Positions 1 to 7,444 of a DNA stretch of 34,273 bases are shown here, piece by piece. Below the pieces are notes generated by a model, which was not told where the DNA came from, did not search any database, and was given only the letters and a program-made list of their open reading frames with translations. Position numbers and translations under genes: made by a program. The stretch spans positions 1 to 34,273 of the IMG/VR virus record IMGVR_UViG_3300020187_000111, one strand, 5' to 3'. The DNA is from a virus. Each line of letters begins with the position of its first letter. Position 1 is the stretch's first letter.

Positions 1-35
1 ATGATCTCTTCCGGCTTGTGCTTCTTGAATGGCAT
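1..35 (-). CDS. IS3-family transposase OrfA, N-terminal fragment
   Basis: Reading leftward from an ATG at 35-33, the peptide begins MPFKKHKPEEI and then leaves the window. This K-rich, KPEEI-containing start is the usual N-terminus of OrfA, the helix-turn-helix half of IS3-family transposases, which becomes the full OrfAB transposase by programmed frameshifting. Only eleven complete codons are present, so the subgroup and the integrity of the element cannot be judged. Its orientation means the IS body lies to the left of the window. Confidence 0.6.
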   Translation of the reverse strand, partial: MPFKKHKPEEI

Positions 36-80
36 CTGACGTCCCTTTCGTGGTCCAGACTATCATAGTCTCTGGGCCAC
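1..80 (-). mobile_element. End of an IS3-family insertion sequence (partial)
   Basis: The minus strand holds the first codons of an IS3-type OrfA at 35-1, preceded by about 45 bases that would be the left end of the element. The rest of the IS lies outside the window to the left. The outer boundary near base 80 is a guess from where the leader sequence stops looking like an IS terminus; the partner inverted repeat is not visible. Confidence 0.5.
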
Positions 81-170
81 TCAGCGGGGGGCAGATCAAA
101 GGTGCATGCCCACGGAGTAATTCAGATCCTTCCTGCCGAACCGCGCCGTCTCAAAGGCGGCGGCTATCCG

Positions 171-518
171 ATGCGTGTTCGAACAAAGATCGCTTTGGAT
201 GGGCTTGATGCCGCGCGTCTAGAAGCAGGGGAAAGTGCCACCTACCAGGCAATGCAGATTGCGTCGGGCAACGGCGGCGATCGCCCAAGCGAGCATAAGG
301 GACGGTCGCAGGCGCGGAACATATGGTGGCGGAAGCCCTATCATCCGATCTTCAATACCGAGTGGATGTCTTACTCGTTGAAGAATGCAGCTGCGGATAG
401 CAGAATGCTCCCCGACAACCGTTTAGCAATGTGTCGACCTCTTAACCAAGAAGCGCAGCGGCTTTGGGCTTTGATCCGCGAGGGCGAACCCGCGATCGAC
501 GCATGGTCAACCAAGTGA
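171..518 (+). CDS. Hypothetical protein, 115 aa
   Basis: The open frame begins upstream with a GTG at 102, but the ATG at 171 (MRVRTKIALDG) follows a purine-rich stretch and is the more likely start. The product is soluble and mixed in composition, with a tryptophan-rich middle (NIWWRKPYHP) and an acidic C-terminus. I recognise no domain. It lies just inside the IS3 end, so the insertion may have cut off its original upstream region. It could be a genuine small gene or the tail of a disrupted one. Confidence 0.4.
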   Translation: MRVRTKIALDGLDAARLEAGESATYQAMQIASGNGGDRPSEHKGRSQARNIWWRKPYHPIFNTEWMSYSLKNAAADSRMLPDNRLAMCRPLNQEAQRLWALIREGEPAIDAWSTK

Positions 519-677
519 ATAATGCCAGCAGACACTTGGTTGCGTTTAGTTGTCAAAAGGTTGCCTGTTTTTGACCGTTTGTAAGCAACCTGAATTCCCA
601 TCCGTTGCCACCCGCATGCCGCGATGAAAATAGCGATGCTCTCCTTGCGACCAATTCCGGTCAAGCAGGAGAACACG

Positions 678-989
678 ATGCCAACACCTACCGAGACCGA
701 ACGCTCGAAATCGCGCTTCCAGCTCTACGAGATCGACCTCCCCGCAGCACAATACCAATACACAGTGGTTGCGCATAACCTCGCCCGTGCAGTGGAGATG
801 TTCATGACGCCCGTCGACGACATCCGGGACGGTCAGATGTTCATGGTGCGGAATGTCACAAACTCGTGGATCTGCCATTCTCGCGTCGCCGCGGAGTCGA
901 CCTTCTCTCTGCTAGGCGAGAAGCGTGAGGGGTTCGTTGAATTCGACAGCAGCGAGGGGTGGTCGCGTGCGGAAGGTATCCGCCTCTAA
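678..989 (+). CDS. Hypothetical protein, 103 aa
   Basis: The start at 678 (MPTPTETERSK) is preceded by a clear AGGAG at a normal distance, and it is preferred over the longer frame from 624. The sequence has a plausible soluble fold, with alternating hydrophobic stretches (RFQLYEIDL, YQYTVVAHNLARAVEMF) and an aromatic C-terminal part. No known domain is recognisable. Codon use is in keeping with an expressed high-GC gene. It stands alone between the IS-proximal ORF and the small ORF at 1057. Function unknown. Confidence 0.6.
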   Translation: MPTPTETERSKSRFQLYEIDLPAAQYQYTVVAHNLARAVEMFMTPVDDIRDGQMFMVRNVTNSWICHSRVAAESTFSLLGEKREGFVEFDSSEGWSRAEGIRL

Positions 990-1056
990 CGCTAAGCTGC
1001 TGGGTGGCGCATCGATGTTCATACCGCTTTGACATGCTCACGCCACCCACCGGCAA

Positions 1057-1242
1057 GTGACGAAACGTCAGGTCTTCCGCGGCTTTTGGGCGTGGATGAC
1101 CTGGCGCGTTCGGTTGCAGCAGGCAACCAAGCAGACCCGCCTAGTGAATGATCTGCTGTCACCAGACACAACACTGACCAGGGCCGTTTTCGACCATCAG
1201 TTTCGGCGGGAGCTCGTCTATCGCCGACGAACTTTCGCGTGA
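1057..1242 (+). CDS. Small basic hypothetical protein, 61 aa (weak)
   Basis: A GTG-started frame encodes an arginine-rich peptide with two tryptophans near the N-terminus. There is no strong ribosome-binding site. Its 3' end overlaps, on the opposite strand, the end of the serine-hydrolase pseudogene, so the two are convergent. No family is recognised. It may be a real small gene or chance coding; confidence is low. Confidence 0.3.
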   Translation: MTKRQVFRGFWAWMTWRVRLQQATKQTRLVNDLLSPDTTLTRAVFDHQFRRELVYRRRTFA

Positions 1243-2338
1243 GCCAGGGCTACTTGAGGCGCGCTCGTTCTGTTCGTCAAGGCGCTGGGACTGGCAGGTA
1301 TCTGTTCGACAGTTTCTGCCAACGCGCTGCGAAGCGCCGAAAACTCAGCAGTATCGTCTTGGGTCTTACCGAGTCGCACCAGGACAAGGTTCTGGTTTGG
1401 TGACGCGATGACATACTGTCCGAGATGCCCGATGCACGACACCAGTGTATCAGGACCACGGCTCAGAAACAGAGCCGGTTTCGAATCTGAGCCACCTGCG
1501 CGGTTCAGCCACAGCTGCCCACCGTATTCGCGGTTTCGGGGGGAAGGCGTCTTCATGAACGCAAGCCATTCGGGGGAAACGATCTGCGTCCCGTCCGGCG
1601 CCTTGCCCGCGAGCAAGACCTGACCAAGCCGCCCATAATCGTTGAGCGTCATATAGATCAGCGATCCACCGATCTGAGTTCCAGCGCCGTCGAACTCGAG
1701 CGCCGCGCTCCTAATCCCGGCAGGCCGAACAATCGCTGTTGGGCAAAGCTCCGATACGCCTCGGCACGGATACGCGGGTCGGTGCTGGGCGTCAGCGTCC
1801 GCGTGATGATCTCGGCCAGGATGATCGTCGTGAGCGAGCTATATTCGAACTTGGCACCGGGCCGCGCCTCCAGCGGCATCCCGATCGCGCGCGCCGCCAT
1901 TGCCTGGGTGCCGCTGACGAACAGCACTTGGTTCGTGTCCGACGCTTCAACCGGTTCGCCGACCTCGGTATGCTGCAAGCCCGATGACATGTTGAGCAGC
2001 ATCCGCAGCGTAATCGCGCGGCGCGGATCATTCGCGCTATGCCATTCAGCAACCGGTGCTGGCGCATCGATCAACAGCTTTCCGTCGGTGACAAGCTCGC
2101 CAATGAGGATTGCGGTTACGGTTTTGGCCATCGACCAGCTGATGAAGCGGTTGGCGTCCGAGTAGCCAGGTGCATAGCGTTTTGCGATTACCCGCCCGTC
2201 GCGGATCATCAATGCGGCGCGCGTGTCGCCTTCGCCGGGACGAAAGAGTGGCGCAAGCGGTCCGCCATCGGCCGCCGCAGTTGAGCCGGTGGCAAACACC
2301 AAGCCGGCGATAGCGATCCACTGGCTGTTCTTTCGCAT
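1218..2338 (-). pseudogene. Beta-lactamase-fold serine hydrolase, broken by a frameshift
   Basis: Two abutting frames on the minus strand together form one serine hydrolase of the class C beta-lactamase / 6-aminohexanoate-dimer hydrolase type. The first (2338-1658) has a signal peptide (MRKNSQWIAIAGLVFATGSTA), the catalytic SxxK motif as SMAK, and a tyrosine motif region (KFEYSS). The second (1652-1218) carries the C-terminal half with the GHLGQ stretch that stands in for the KTG box in these hydrolases. Around 1722 one base is missing: restoring it gives an uninterrupted LFGPAGIRSAALEF reading into the downstream half. As written, the first frame ends in a short random tail. The gene diverges from the secreted small protein at 2363. 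It was probably a periplasmic esterase or amidase and is now probably inactive, unless the missing base is a sequencing error. Confidence 0.85.
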
Positions 2339-2362
2339 TTTCCGAGCCTAGGCTCAGGCGCA

Positions 2363-2713
2363 ATGAAAGCAAGGCGCGCTATCCTCTGGTCGCTGCTCGC
2401 ACTCGTTTTGGTTGCGGGCGGGGCAGCCTATGCTTGGGTCCGTGCGCATCGAGCGCAACTTGAACTTGGCGTCGGTTATGCAGCGCGGGTCGGGTGCGGA
2501 TGCCGCTATATGGGTGGACGAGCGCTGGCAGACTGCAAGAAGGATTTCGAGCCCGGCATGGAGCCGATCCGGCTATCAGAAAACTTCGCGACGAAGACGA
2601 TCACCGCGTCTGTTCCGCTCATCGCCAGTCGGAGCGTGCGGTATAATCCTGTACTGGGCTGCCAGCCCGAATCCTTCGCAGGGTCGCCGCTGTCGGTCCG
2701 GCCAGGACGCTGA
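2363..2713 (+). CDS. Small secreted or membrane-anchored conserved protein, 116 aa
   Basis: The N-terminus is a basic stretch followed by a hydrophobic segment (ILWSLLALVLVAGGAAYAWV), giving a signal peptide or anchor, so the product should reach the periplasm. The mature part has closely spaced cysteines (GCGCRYMGGR, ADCKKDF, LGCQPE), suggesting disulfides. Short cysteine-containing proteins of this pattern are, as I recall them, common in sphingomonads beside serine hydrolases; I have no family name to offer. The start lies 24 bases from the divergent serine-hydrolase start, so the two share a regulatory region. The link to the hydrolase is inferred from position only. Confidence 0.6.
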   Translation: MKARRAILWSLLALVLVAGGAAYAWVRAHRAQLELGVGYAARVGCGCRYMGGRALADCKKDFEPGMEPIRLSENFATKTITASVPLIASRSVRYNPVLGCQPESFAGSPLSVRPGR

Positions 2714-2987
2714 TGCTACCCGCGAAAATTTTGCACTATAGGGCTGGCTTGAGATGATGACCCGCGGTCGTCGAATTTTTATCCGCCATAATCGATAAGA
2801 ACGATGTCCTAGAAAATTGGGTGTCGTCTGACCCGGATCGTGCCTATCCGCGCAGACTTCCCAGCACGGCTGCCATCCGCGAACGCTGCTAGTCCGATTA
2901 TACATATGGTTAGGCGTCTCGGTCGTCTAGCGCGCTCGGTCAGGAACTTTGAGGGCATAGTAAATATGGTGGGTGAGGAAGCCACGC

Positions 2988-3243
2988 ATTCACGAGAAAC
3001 TGATCGATAACTCGACGCCCGCGAGAAAGGCTTTCCTCCAAATGCGCGGCGTGTTGGCACCGTTCGATACCGGTCTTCGGCGGGAACGCCATTTGAAACG
3101 GATCGTCAAGCCAAGGCGCAAGGCGTTTACAAGGGCAGAAAGCCAACAGTAGACGAGAAAGCTGTCCGCCAATTGCGGGGCGAGGGACTTGGCGCGAGTA
3201 AGATCGATACGATGCTCGGGATTAATTGCGCAAGCGTTTATTG
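2988..3243 (+). pseudogene. Serine resolvase/invertase remnant (C-terminal half)
   Basis: Two neighbouring plus-strand frames spell the second half of a Tn3-type serine recombinase. From about 3003 one frame reads IDNSTPARKAFLQM then GVLAPFDTGLRRERHLK, matching the catalytic-domain end and the long E helix. From about 3100 the next frame reads AKAQGVYKGRKPTVDEKAV and runs to a HTH-like end (LGASKIDTMLGINCASVY) with a stop at 3243. At least one frameshift separates them and the whole catalytic N-terminus is missing, so it cannot be active. The flanks 2714-2987 and 3244-3533 hold no gene I can support. It marks a former mobile element at the left edge of the CBASS locus. Confidence 0.75.
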
Positions 3244-3533
3244 AAAGATTAGCGGCTGAGTAGTCCGTACTGTTCCGTCGCCCTGTCTGGAAGTATTTCC
3301 AGAATCCGCGGCCATTTTGACCTGAATGCTGTTGATTAGCCGCTCTCCCCCCCCAAGGCAGATCAGCCATACACCATCGACGCCCGTGTCTTTGGAACGA
3401 AATCATTGGACCTTTCAGATTAACACGCCGGTGTCTTCGTCCGCTCATGTAGACTGACGCGCAATTTCCTTTCACAATTAATGGCTGGGCCAAGTAAAAT
3501 GCCATTTTCGCGCCGGAGCTGCGGTTCAGTCGA

Positions 3534-4454
3534 TTAGATTCCCGCCTTCTCAAGCCAATGCTCCGCACTGGCGTGCATTTTGTGCTCGGTATCGTCACGT
3601 CGCAGGCGGTAGATTCCAGGGAATAGGAGGACGGTCTTGGCCCGGTTCGCGAATATGGCGTCCTGTAATGCCCGCGAGCGCGCCTCGGCAGTAGCTGGAT
3701 CGGCTTGGCCCGCAATGATTTCGTTGATTAGCTTTTCGGCCTCCGCCAGAGCGCCTTCGTTGGCCCTAATCGCGTCGGTCTGTCGGAAGGCTTCCCTAAC
3801 CGTCCAAGTGATGAATGGTGCCGTTGGCACCCACGCGCCGAGGATGTAGTCAGAGAATTCGACCCTGCGCCACAGGCCGGTGACAACCAGCGCGATGACG
3901 ACAATAGTTACGACAGCCCAGAGTATGTTACGATAGATCGTTCGTAGGTCCGCATCGTATGAGACGTTGGTGCGCTGGCATACGGCCCGAGCGAGCGGCA
4001 GTGGCGCCCCGTCAACCTTGGGCGAATACCAGTCCGCGATCGGCTGCGGACCGCGCAGGTTGTCAAACCCGCGCACCGCTCGATTCGTGTCCTCCGGTGA
4101 GGGCCGCTTACCTGCGGCGAGCGCGTTCCAATTGAGGCGAAACAGCATTGTGTCGAAAAGTTCGCTCGCGCGGGCGGCGGATTTGAGCGCCTCGCGGTAG
4201 ACTCGGTCGAGGAACGCTGTGTCGGCGATCCCAAAGCAAACGGCGATAAACGAAATCAGGGGGCGGCTGTGTGGCTGGTATTGACCGAGCGTGACGCTCA
4301 GCATTGGCGCGACAAGGACCAAGATTAGCTGCGCCATCTGCCACCGGGCCGCGACCGCCCAGCGCCATTGACGCGCCTTTAGCAGCCGTAGGACAGCCGA
4401 TTGGTTCTGGCGGATGCCGATGCCTGAGCGATCAGTGTCCGCATTCTTACTCAT
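3534..4454 (-). CDS. CBASS effector, S-4TM family putative pore-forming protein
   Basis: The 306-residue product has four hydrophobic segments, in two pairs: about residues 39-57 and 64-82, then 176-194 and 203-219. A cytosolic middle (about 83-170) and a charged C-terminal tail complete it. This layout, and phrases such as RVYREALKSAARASELFDTMLF and the SYDADLR region before the second pair, match the S-4TM effector family. Members are found next to CD-NTases, where a cyclic nucleotide is thought to trigger membrane disruption and abortive death. The start is 10 bases after the stop of the CD-NTase gene, so the two form one transcript. No Cap2/Cap3 genes follow, which fits a type I CBASS. 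Family assignment is by pattern recognition; pore formation is known or proposed for the family, not shown here. Confidence 0.8.
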   Translation of the reverse strand: MSKNADTDRSGIGIRQNQSAVLRLLKARQWRWAVAARWQMAQLILVLVAPMLSVTLGQYQPHSRPLISFIAVCFGIADTAFLDRVYREALKSAARASELFDTMLFRLNWNALAAGKRPSPEDTNRAVRGFDNLRGPQPIADWYSPKVDGAPLPLARAVCQRTNVSYDADLRTIYRNILWAVVTIVVIALVVTGLWRRVEFSDYILGAWVPTAPFITWTVREAFRQTDAIRANEGALAEAEKLINEIIAGQADPATAEARSRALQDAIFANRAKTVLLFPGIYRLRRDDTEHKMHASAEHWLEKAGI

Positions 4455-4464
4455 CGTTCGGGCC

Positions 4465-5940
4465 TCATGCGATCACGACGTGGAAGGGCGGGCTCTGGCC
4501 AACCAGGCTGCGGTCGCTCTCCCGGATCACGAAGGCTTCCGCCAAGTGAACGCCGCGATATTCGAGCGGCTCCCACCGCCGCGTTCCTTCCTGCGGGGTC
4601 TCGAAACCGCCCCGTCCCTTACCGAGCGCCATTGCCACCGCCCCCGTGTTCGTGATTCTGTAACGGACGGAGTGTCCAGTCGGCAGCTCCTGGCCTTCAT
4701 TCACGTTGACGTCGAACCACAGACCGCCATTGCCGGGCACCTGCTCGAAGTCCTCGATCCGCTCACCCTCCGGCGAATGCTGGCTTGGCCGCCATATCGC
4801 GACGATTTGCACGCGACCGGAGACGATGTCCGCGCGCGGCCAGATCGGCTGTCGCATGTGCCTTGGCCGATCCAAGCTCGGCTTCCACAGCCAGCGTCCG
4901 ACACGGGATATTATGTCAACAATTTCACTGTCGTGATGGGCGTCTGATCGGATCACTCCAGCCAGAATTTCTGTAGGATCGCCGAGTTCGTCCTCGTCCT
5001 CGTCCTGACTCTCGGTTAGCGAGTAGCTGAGGATGGTCGCATCCTTTGCGAACCTATCGCCAAACACCTCGCGCCAAGCGAGGATGCTCGCGAACTTGCC
5101 CGTGGTTTCGTAGGCCACGTCGATGTTGGCGCGCAACTCGCCTACCGCCTTGCACAGATCGCCATACGCCTTGTCCGTCATGCTCGCGGCAAAGTCTTCG
5201 GACCTTAGCTCGGGATTGGGCACTTTCGGGCGATTGGGGTTGAGCCGTAACCAGTCATCCAGCCTACGCATGATTGTCCTGAGCGTGGTCGGTACGTCCT
5301 TGAAGTCGGGTGCGCCAGCGTCAGACCACTGGATGCGCTCGCCGATCATGGTCGTCAGGAGCACCGAGGGGCAGGCAAAGTCGCCGCGGACATCCCTGAG
5401 ATGTTTGATCAGCCTGGTCACCTTCCGAAACGAGTTAGCCCCCGAATACCCGTTCTTGGTGTTAAACCAGTTTGTGTATTTGACCGGCTCAGTACGCTCG
5501 AACTGGTCGATCGGACGGTTGCAGACTTCGAGTCGATCCGTAATTTGGCGGCCCCTAACGCAGGGGGCAATGTCGATCCGCCGGTCAGTCGCATAGACGA
5601 TCGTCACACAGTAATCCCAAACTTCGACCTTCTCCTTGTAAAGGCCGCTAGTCTTGAACGCCTCGCCAAGGTTATTGACGTAATCCGAGGCCGCCCATCC
5701 GTCGACTGGCTCGACGATTACGAGCAGGTCGGCGTCAAATTCCTTCCCGTCGACGGGCCGGATTATCGTGTTTTGCGCCCAGGATCCCTGTTCCACGAAC
5801 TTCCAAACGCGCGGTTGCCAGTCTGAGTCCCGGATGAAGTTCTTAATCGCCTCGACGCTGGCCTCGAGCGTATCGATGCGATGCTGATTCAGGTTGACAT
5901 TATTCGCGAGAAATTCGGAGAAATGTTTGATCAGTTTCAT
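4465..5940 (-). CDS. CBASS CD-NTase with C-terminal AGS-C sensor domain
   Basis: The start is placed at MKLIKHFSEFL (5940), behind an AAAGAGAA-type ribosome-binding site; the frame opens 34 codons earlier, but that extension looks unstructured. The 491-residue protein begins with a SMODS-type nucleotidyltransferase: GSW at 52-54, the metal-binding DAD at 69-71, and a third carboxylate at D123 in RRIDIAPCV. A helical region follows, with LIKHLRD and an SVLLTTMIGE stretch typical of CD-NTase second domains. The last ~125 residues (from about WPRADIV) form a beta-rich AGS-C domain, known from CD-NTases as a ligand-sensing C-terminus. All catalytic acidic residues are present, so it should be active on infection and make a cyclic oligonucleotide for the adjacent S-4TM effector. 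Which nucleotide it makes cannot be read from sequence. Confidence 0.88.
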   Translation of the reverse strand: MKLIKHFSEFLANNVNLNQHRIDTLEASVEAIKNFIRDSDWQPRVWKFVEQGSWAQNTIIRPVDGKEFDADLLVIVEPVDGWAASDYVNNLGEAFKTSGLYKEKVEVWDYCVTIVYATDRRIDIAPCVRGRQITDRLEVCNRPIDQFERTEPVKYTNWFNTKNGYSGANSFRKVTRLIKHLRDVRGDFACPSVLLTTMIGERIQWSDAGAPDFKDVPTTLRTIMRRLDDWLRLNPNRPKVPNPELRSEDFAASMTDKAYGDLCKAVGELRANIDVAYETTGKFASILAWREVFGDRFAKDATILSYSLTESQDEDEDELGDPTEILAGVIRSDAHHDSEIVDIISRVGRWLWKPSLDRPRHMRQPIWPRADIVSGRVQIVAIWRPSQHSPEGERIEDFEQVPGNGGLWFDVNVNEGQELPTGHSVRYRITNTGAVAMALGKGRGGFETPQEGTRRWEPLEYRGVHLAEAFVIRESDRSLVGQSPPFHVVIA

Positions 5941-6117
5941 CCGCGGTTCTCTTTCATTGGGCGGTGCGTCCAAGGATGAGCTGACTGTAATCACCGTTGT
6001 AGAAAATTGGATGTAACTGCTTCGTTTCTCGCACGCCATCAAAGATTTGTTGGTACGTGCGCGCCGATCAAATGGTCCGGGTTAGGCAATGGCTGGTGGC
6101 CGCGGCGATAGCTTCTG

Positions 6118-6327
6118 GTGCCGCACCAGCCTGCAAGGATAAGCTCGGGTTTGCTTCGCGACGTGCTGGTTCTGGCAGAGGCGCCGCTATCCGCCGATGC
6201 ACTCGCAACCTTCTTGAAGGGGCGCATGACGCCCAAGCGCCGCGCGCGGGTCGCCGAGGTAATAGATACACTGGTCGCGACAGGTGCGGCTCGCGTTGAC
6301 CGAGAGGGGCATTTCCTGCCGCAATGA
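6118..6327 (+). CDS. Small winged-helix-like ORF, possible remnant of a larger gene (69 aa)
   Basis: A GTG-started frame reads SSGLLRDVLVLAEAPLSADALATF, then a basic KGRMTPKRRARVAEVIDTL helix and ATGAARVDREGHFLPQ. This looks like a compact winged-helix or HTH module. It resembles what I recall as the C-terminal end of some large sphingomonad methylases, but I could not confirm this. A stop lies in frame a few codons upstream, so if it is a remnant the rest of the gene is gone. There is no good ribosome-binding site. It lies between the CBASS promoter region and the resolvase. Confidence 0.4.
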   Translation: MPHQPARISSGLLRDVLVLAEAPLSADALATFLKGRMTPKRRARVAEVIDTLVATGAARVDREGHFLPQ

Positions 6328-6538
6328 GCGAGAATGTTGCGTCAATCTGAGAGTCGCCGAGGCGGATGTGGCGGAACTCTGATTAGCTGCACGACCGGTG
6401 TCGTGGTTTTGATGGACACCTGTTGTCTCCTGCCTTTTCAGCGCGATAGCGCCGCGTTGTAACAGTGCGCCTAGGTCCGAAGATGCAACCTCAGAAGTTA
6501 CACCTTTAGAGGTAAGGCAAATACCCGCTAGATAGCGC

Positions 6539-6597
6539 CTCAAAAGATACGACATTGACTTGTGATACTGTCTCTTTATCAATAGGTATCTTTTGAG
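6539..6597. repeat. 12-bp inverted repeat upstream of the resolvase (candidate res/operator site)
   Basis: The arm ctcaaaagatac at 6539-6550 is repeated in inverted form as gtatcttttgag at 6586-6597, both arms perfect, spaced 35 bases apart. A further gatac core occurs between them (6564-6568). The site ends 14 bases before the resolvase start. Serine resolvases bind paired inverted half-sites just upstream of their own gene, both as recombination site and as operator, so this is the natural candidate. Confidence 0.6.
6555..6582 (+). promoter_or_regulatory. Candidate promoter of the serine resolvase
   Basis: TTGACT at 6555-6560 is followed after 16 bases by TATCAA at 6577-6582, close to a sigma-70 pattern. 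It lies between the two arms of the inverted repeat, so a protein bound there would block it. A GGAGG ribosome-binding site then precedes the ATG at 6612. Transcription start is not demonstrated. Confidence 0.45.
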
Positions 6598-6611
6598 ACT
6601 CGGAGGCCATC

Positions 6612-7187
6612 ATGAACCGCATCGCATATTATCGTGTCAGCACCGGCGATCAGTCAATCGACACACAGCGGCATGCGTTAGGCGAAGGTTTCGATCGCGA
6701 GTTTAGCGATGAGGGCGTGAGCGGTGGCACGATGGCCGCTGATCGACCGGGGTTCGGGGCATTGCTTTCCTATGTGCGTGAGGGCGATACGCTTTATGTC
6801 TATGCGCTTGACCGCTTGGGGCGTGACGCCCTCGACGTGCAAACTACTGTGCGGCGGTTACTCGATGAAGGTGTGACCCTCGACGTGCGCGGGCTTGGTC
6901 CTATCGGTCGCGGGGTCGGTGAGCTTATCGTGGCAGTATTGGCACAGATCGCGGATATGGAGCGCCAGCGCATTCGTGAGCGCTGTGACGCTGGTCGGGA
7001 TGCAGCACGCGCAGCGATAGCGGCAACAGGCCGCACACACCGGGGCAAGGCAAGCATGGGGCGTCCAAAGGCCCATGATGCGGCGGTCGTCGCCGCATGG
7101 CGAGTAGAGAACAGAGCTACGGTTAGGCAGACCATGGCACGTTTCGATATTAGCAAGGCAACCGTTGCCAGATACTGCGCGAAGTAG
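6612..7187 (+). CDS. Serine recombinase of the resolvase/invertase family
   Basis: The 191-residue protein has the full small-serine-recombinase layout. The N-terminal catalytic domain starts MNRIAYYRVSTGDQS with the nucleophile at S10 in YRVS, followed by DRPGFGALL and the ALDRLGRDALD segment. The long E helix (ADMERQRIRERCDAGRDAARAA) joins it to a C-terminal DNA-binding HTH (about 165-191, TVRQTMARFDISKATVARYC). A GGAGG site sits at the right distance. Length is normal for Tn3-type resolvases or site-specific invertases. No transposase is nearby, so it is either a stand-alone resolvase or a survivor of a lost transposon. Together with the dead copy at about 3 kb it brackets the CBASS genes. 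Confidence 0.9.
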   Translation: MNRIAYYRVSTGDQSIDTQRHALGEGFDREFSDEGVSGGTMAADRPGFGALLSYVREGDTLYVYALDRLGRDALDVQTTVRRLLDEGVTLDVRGLGPIGRGVGELIVAVLAQIADMERQRIRERCDAGRDAARAAIAATGRTHRGKASMGRPKAHDAAVVAAWRVENRATVRQTMARFDISKATVARYCAK

Positions 7188-7444
7188 CTGGATCGTCGCT
7201 TAACGCATCTCCAAACCGCAATAGGCGCGCCGGCCATCCGATCGCACTTGCCGCATCTCGGTCTTGCGCGGCACAGTCGTCGAGCAGACTGCGCGGGTTT
7301 GTCGAATGCAGCGCGCTGACCTCAATTATCTAATTTTCAAGCTCGCCGGACCGCACTCGTTGGGTTTGAAGACGCTCCGGCTTTGCATCATTCCGCCCCT
7401 GCAATGGTTGGCAAAAGCGCTCATATACTAGCGACAGTCCCGGA

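Noticed and set aside
2990-3715. Long minus-strand open frame (241 aa)
   Set aside because: It is antisense to the resolvase remnant and overlaps the S-4TM gene end; its composition is arginine-rich and shadow-like.
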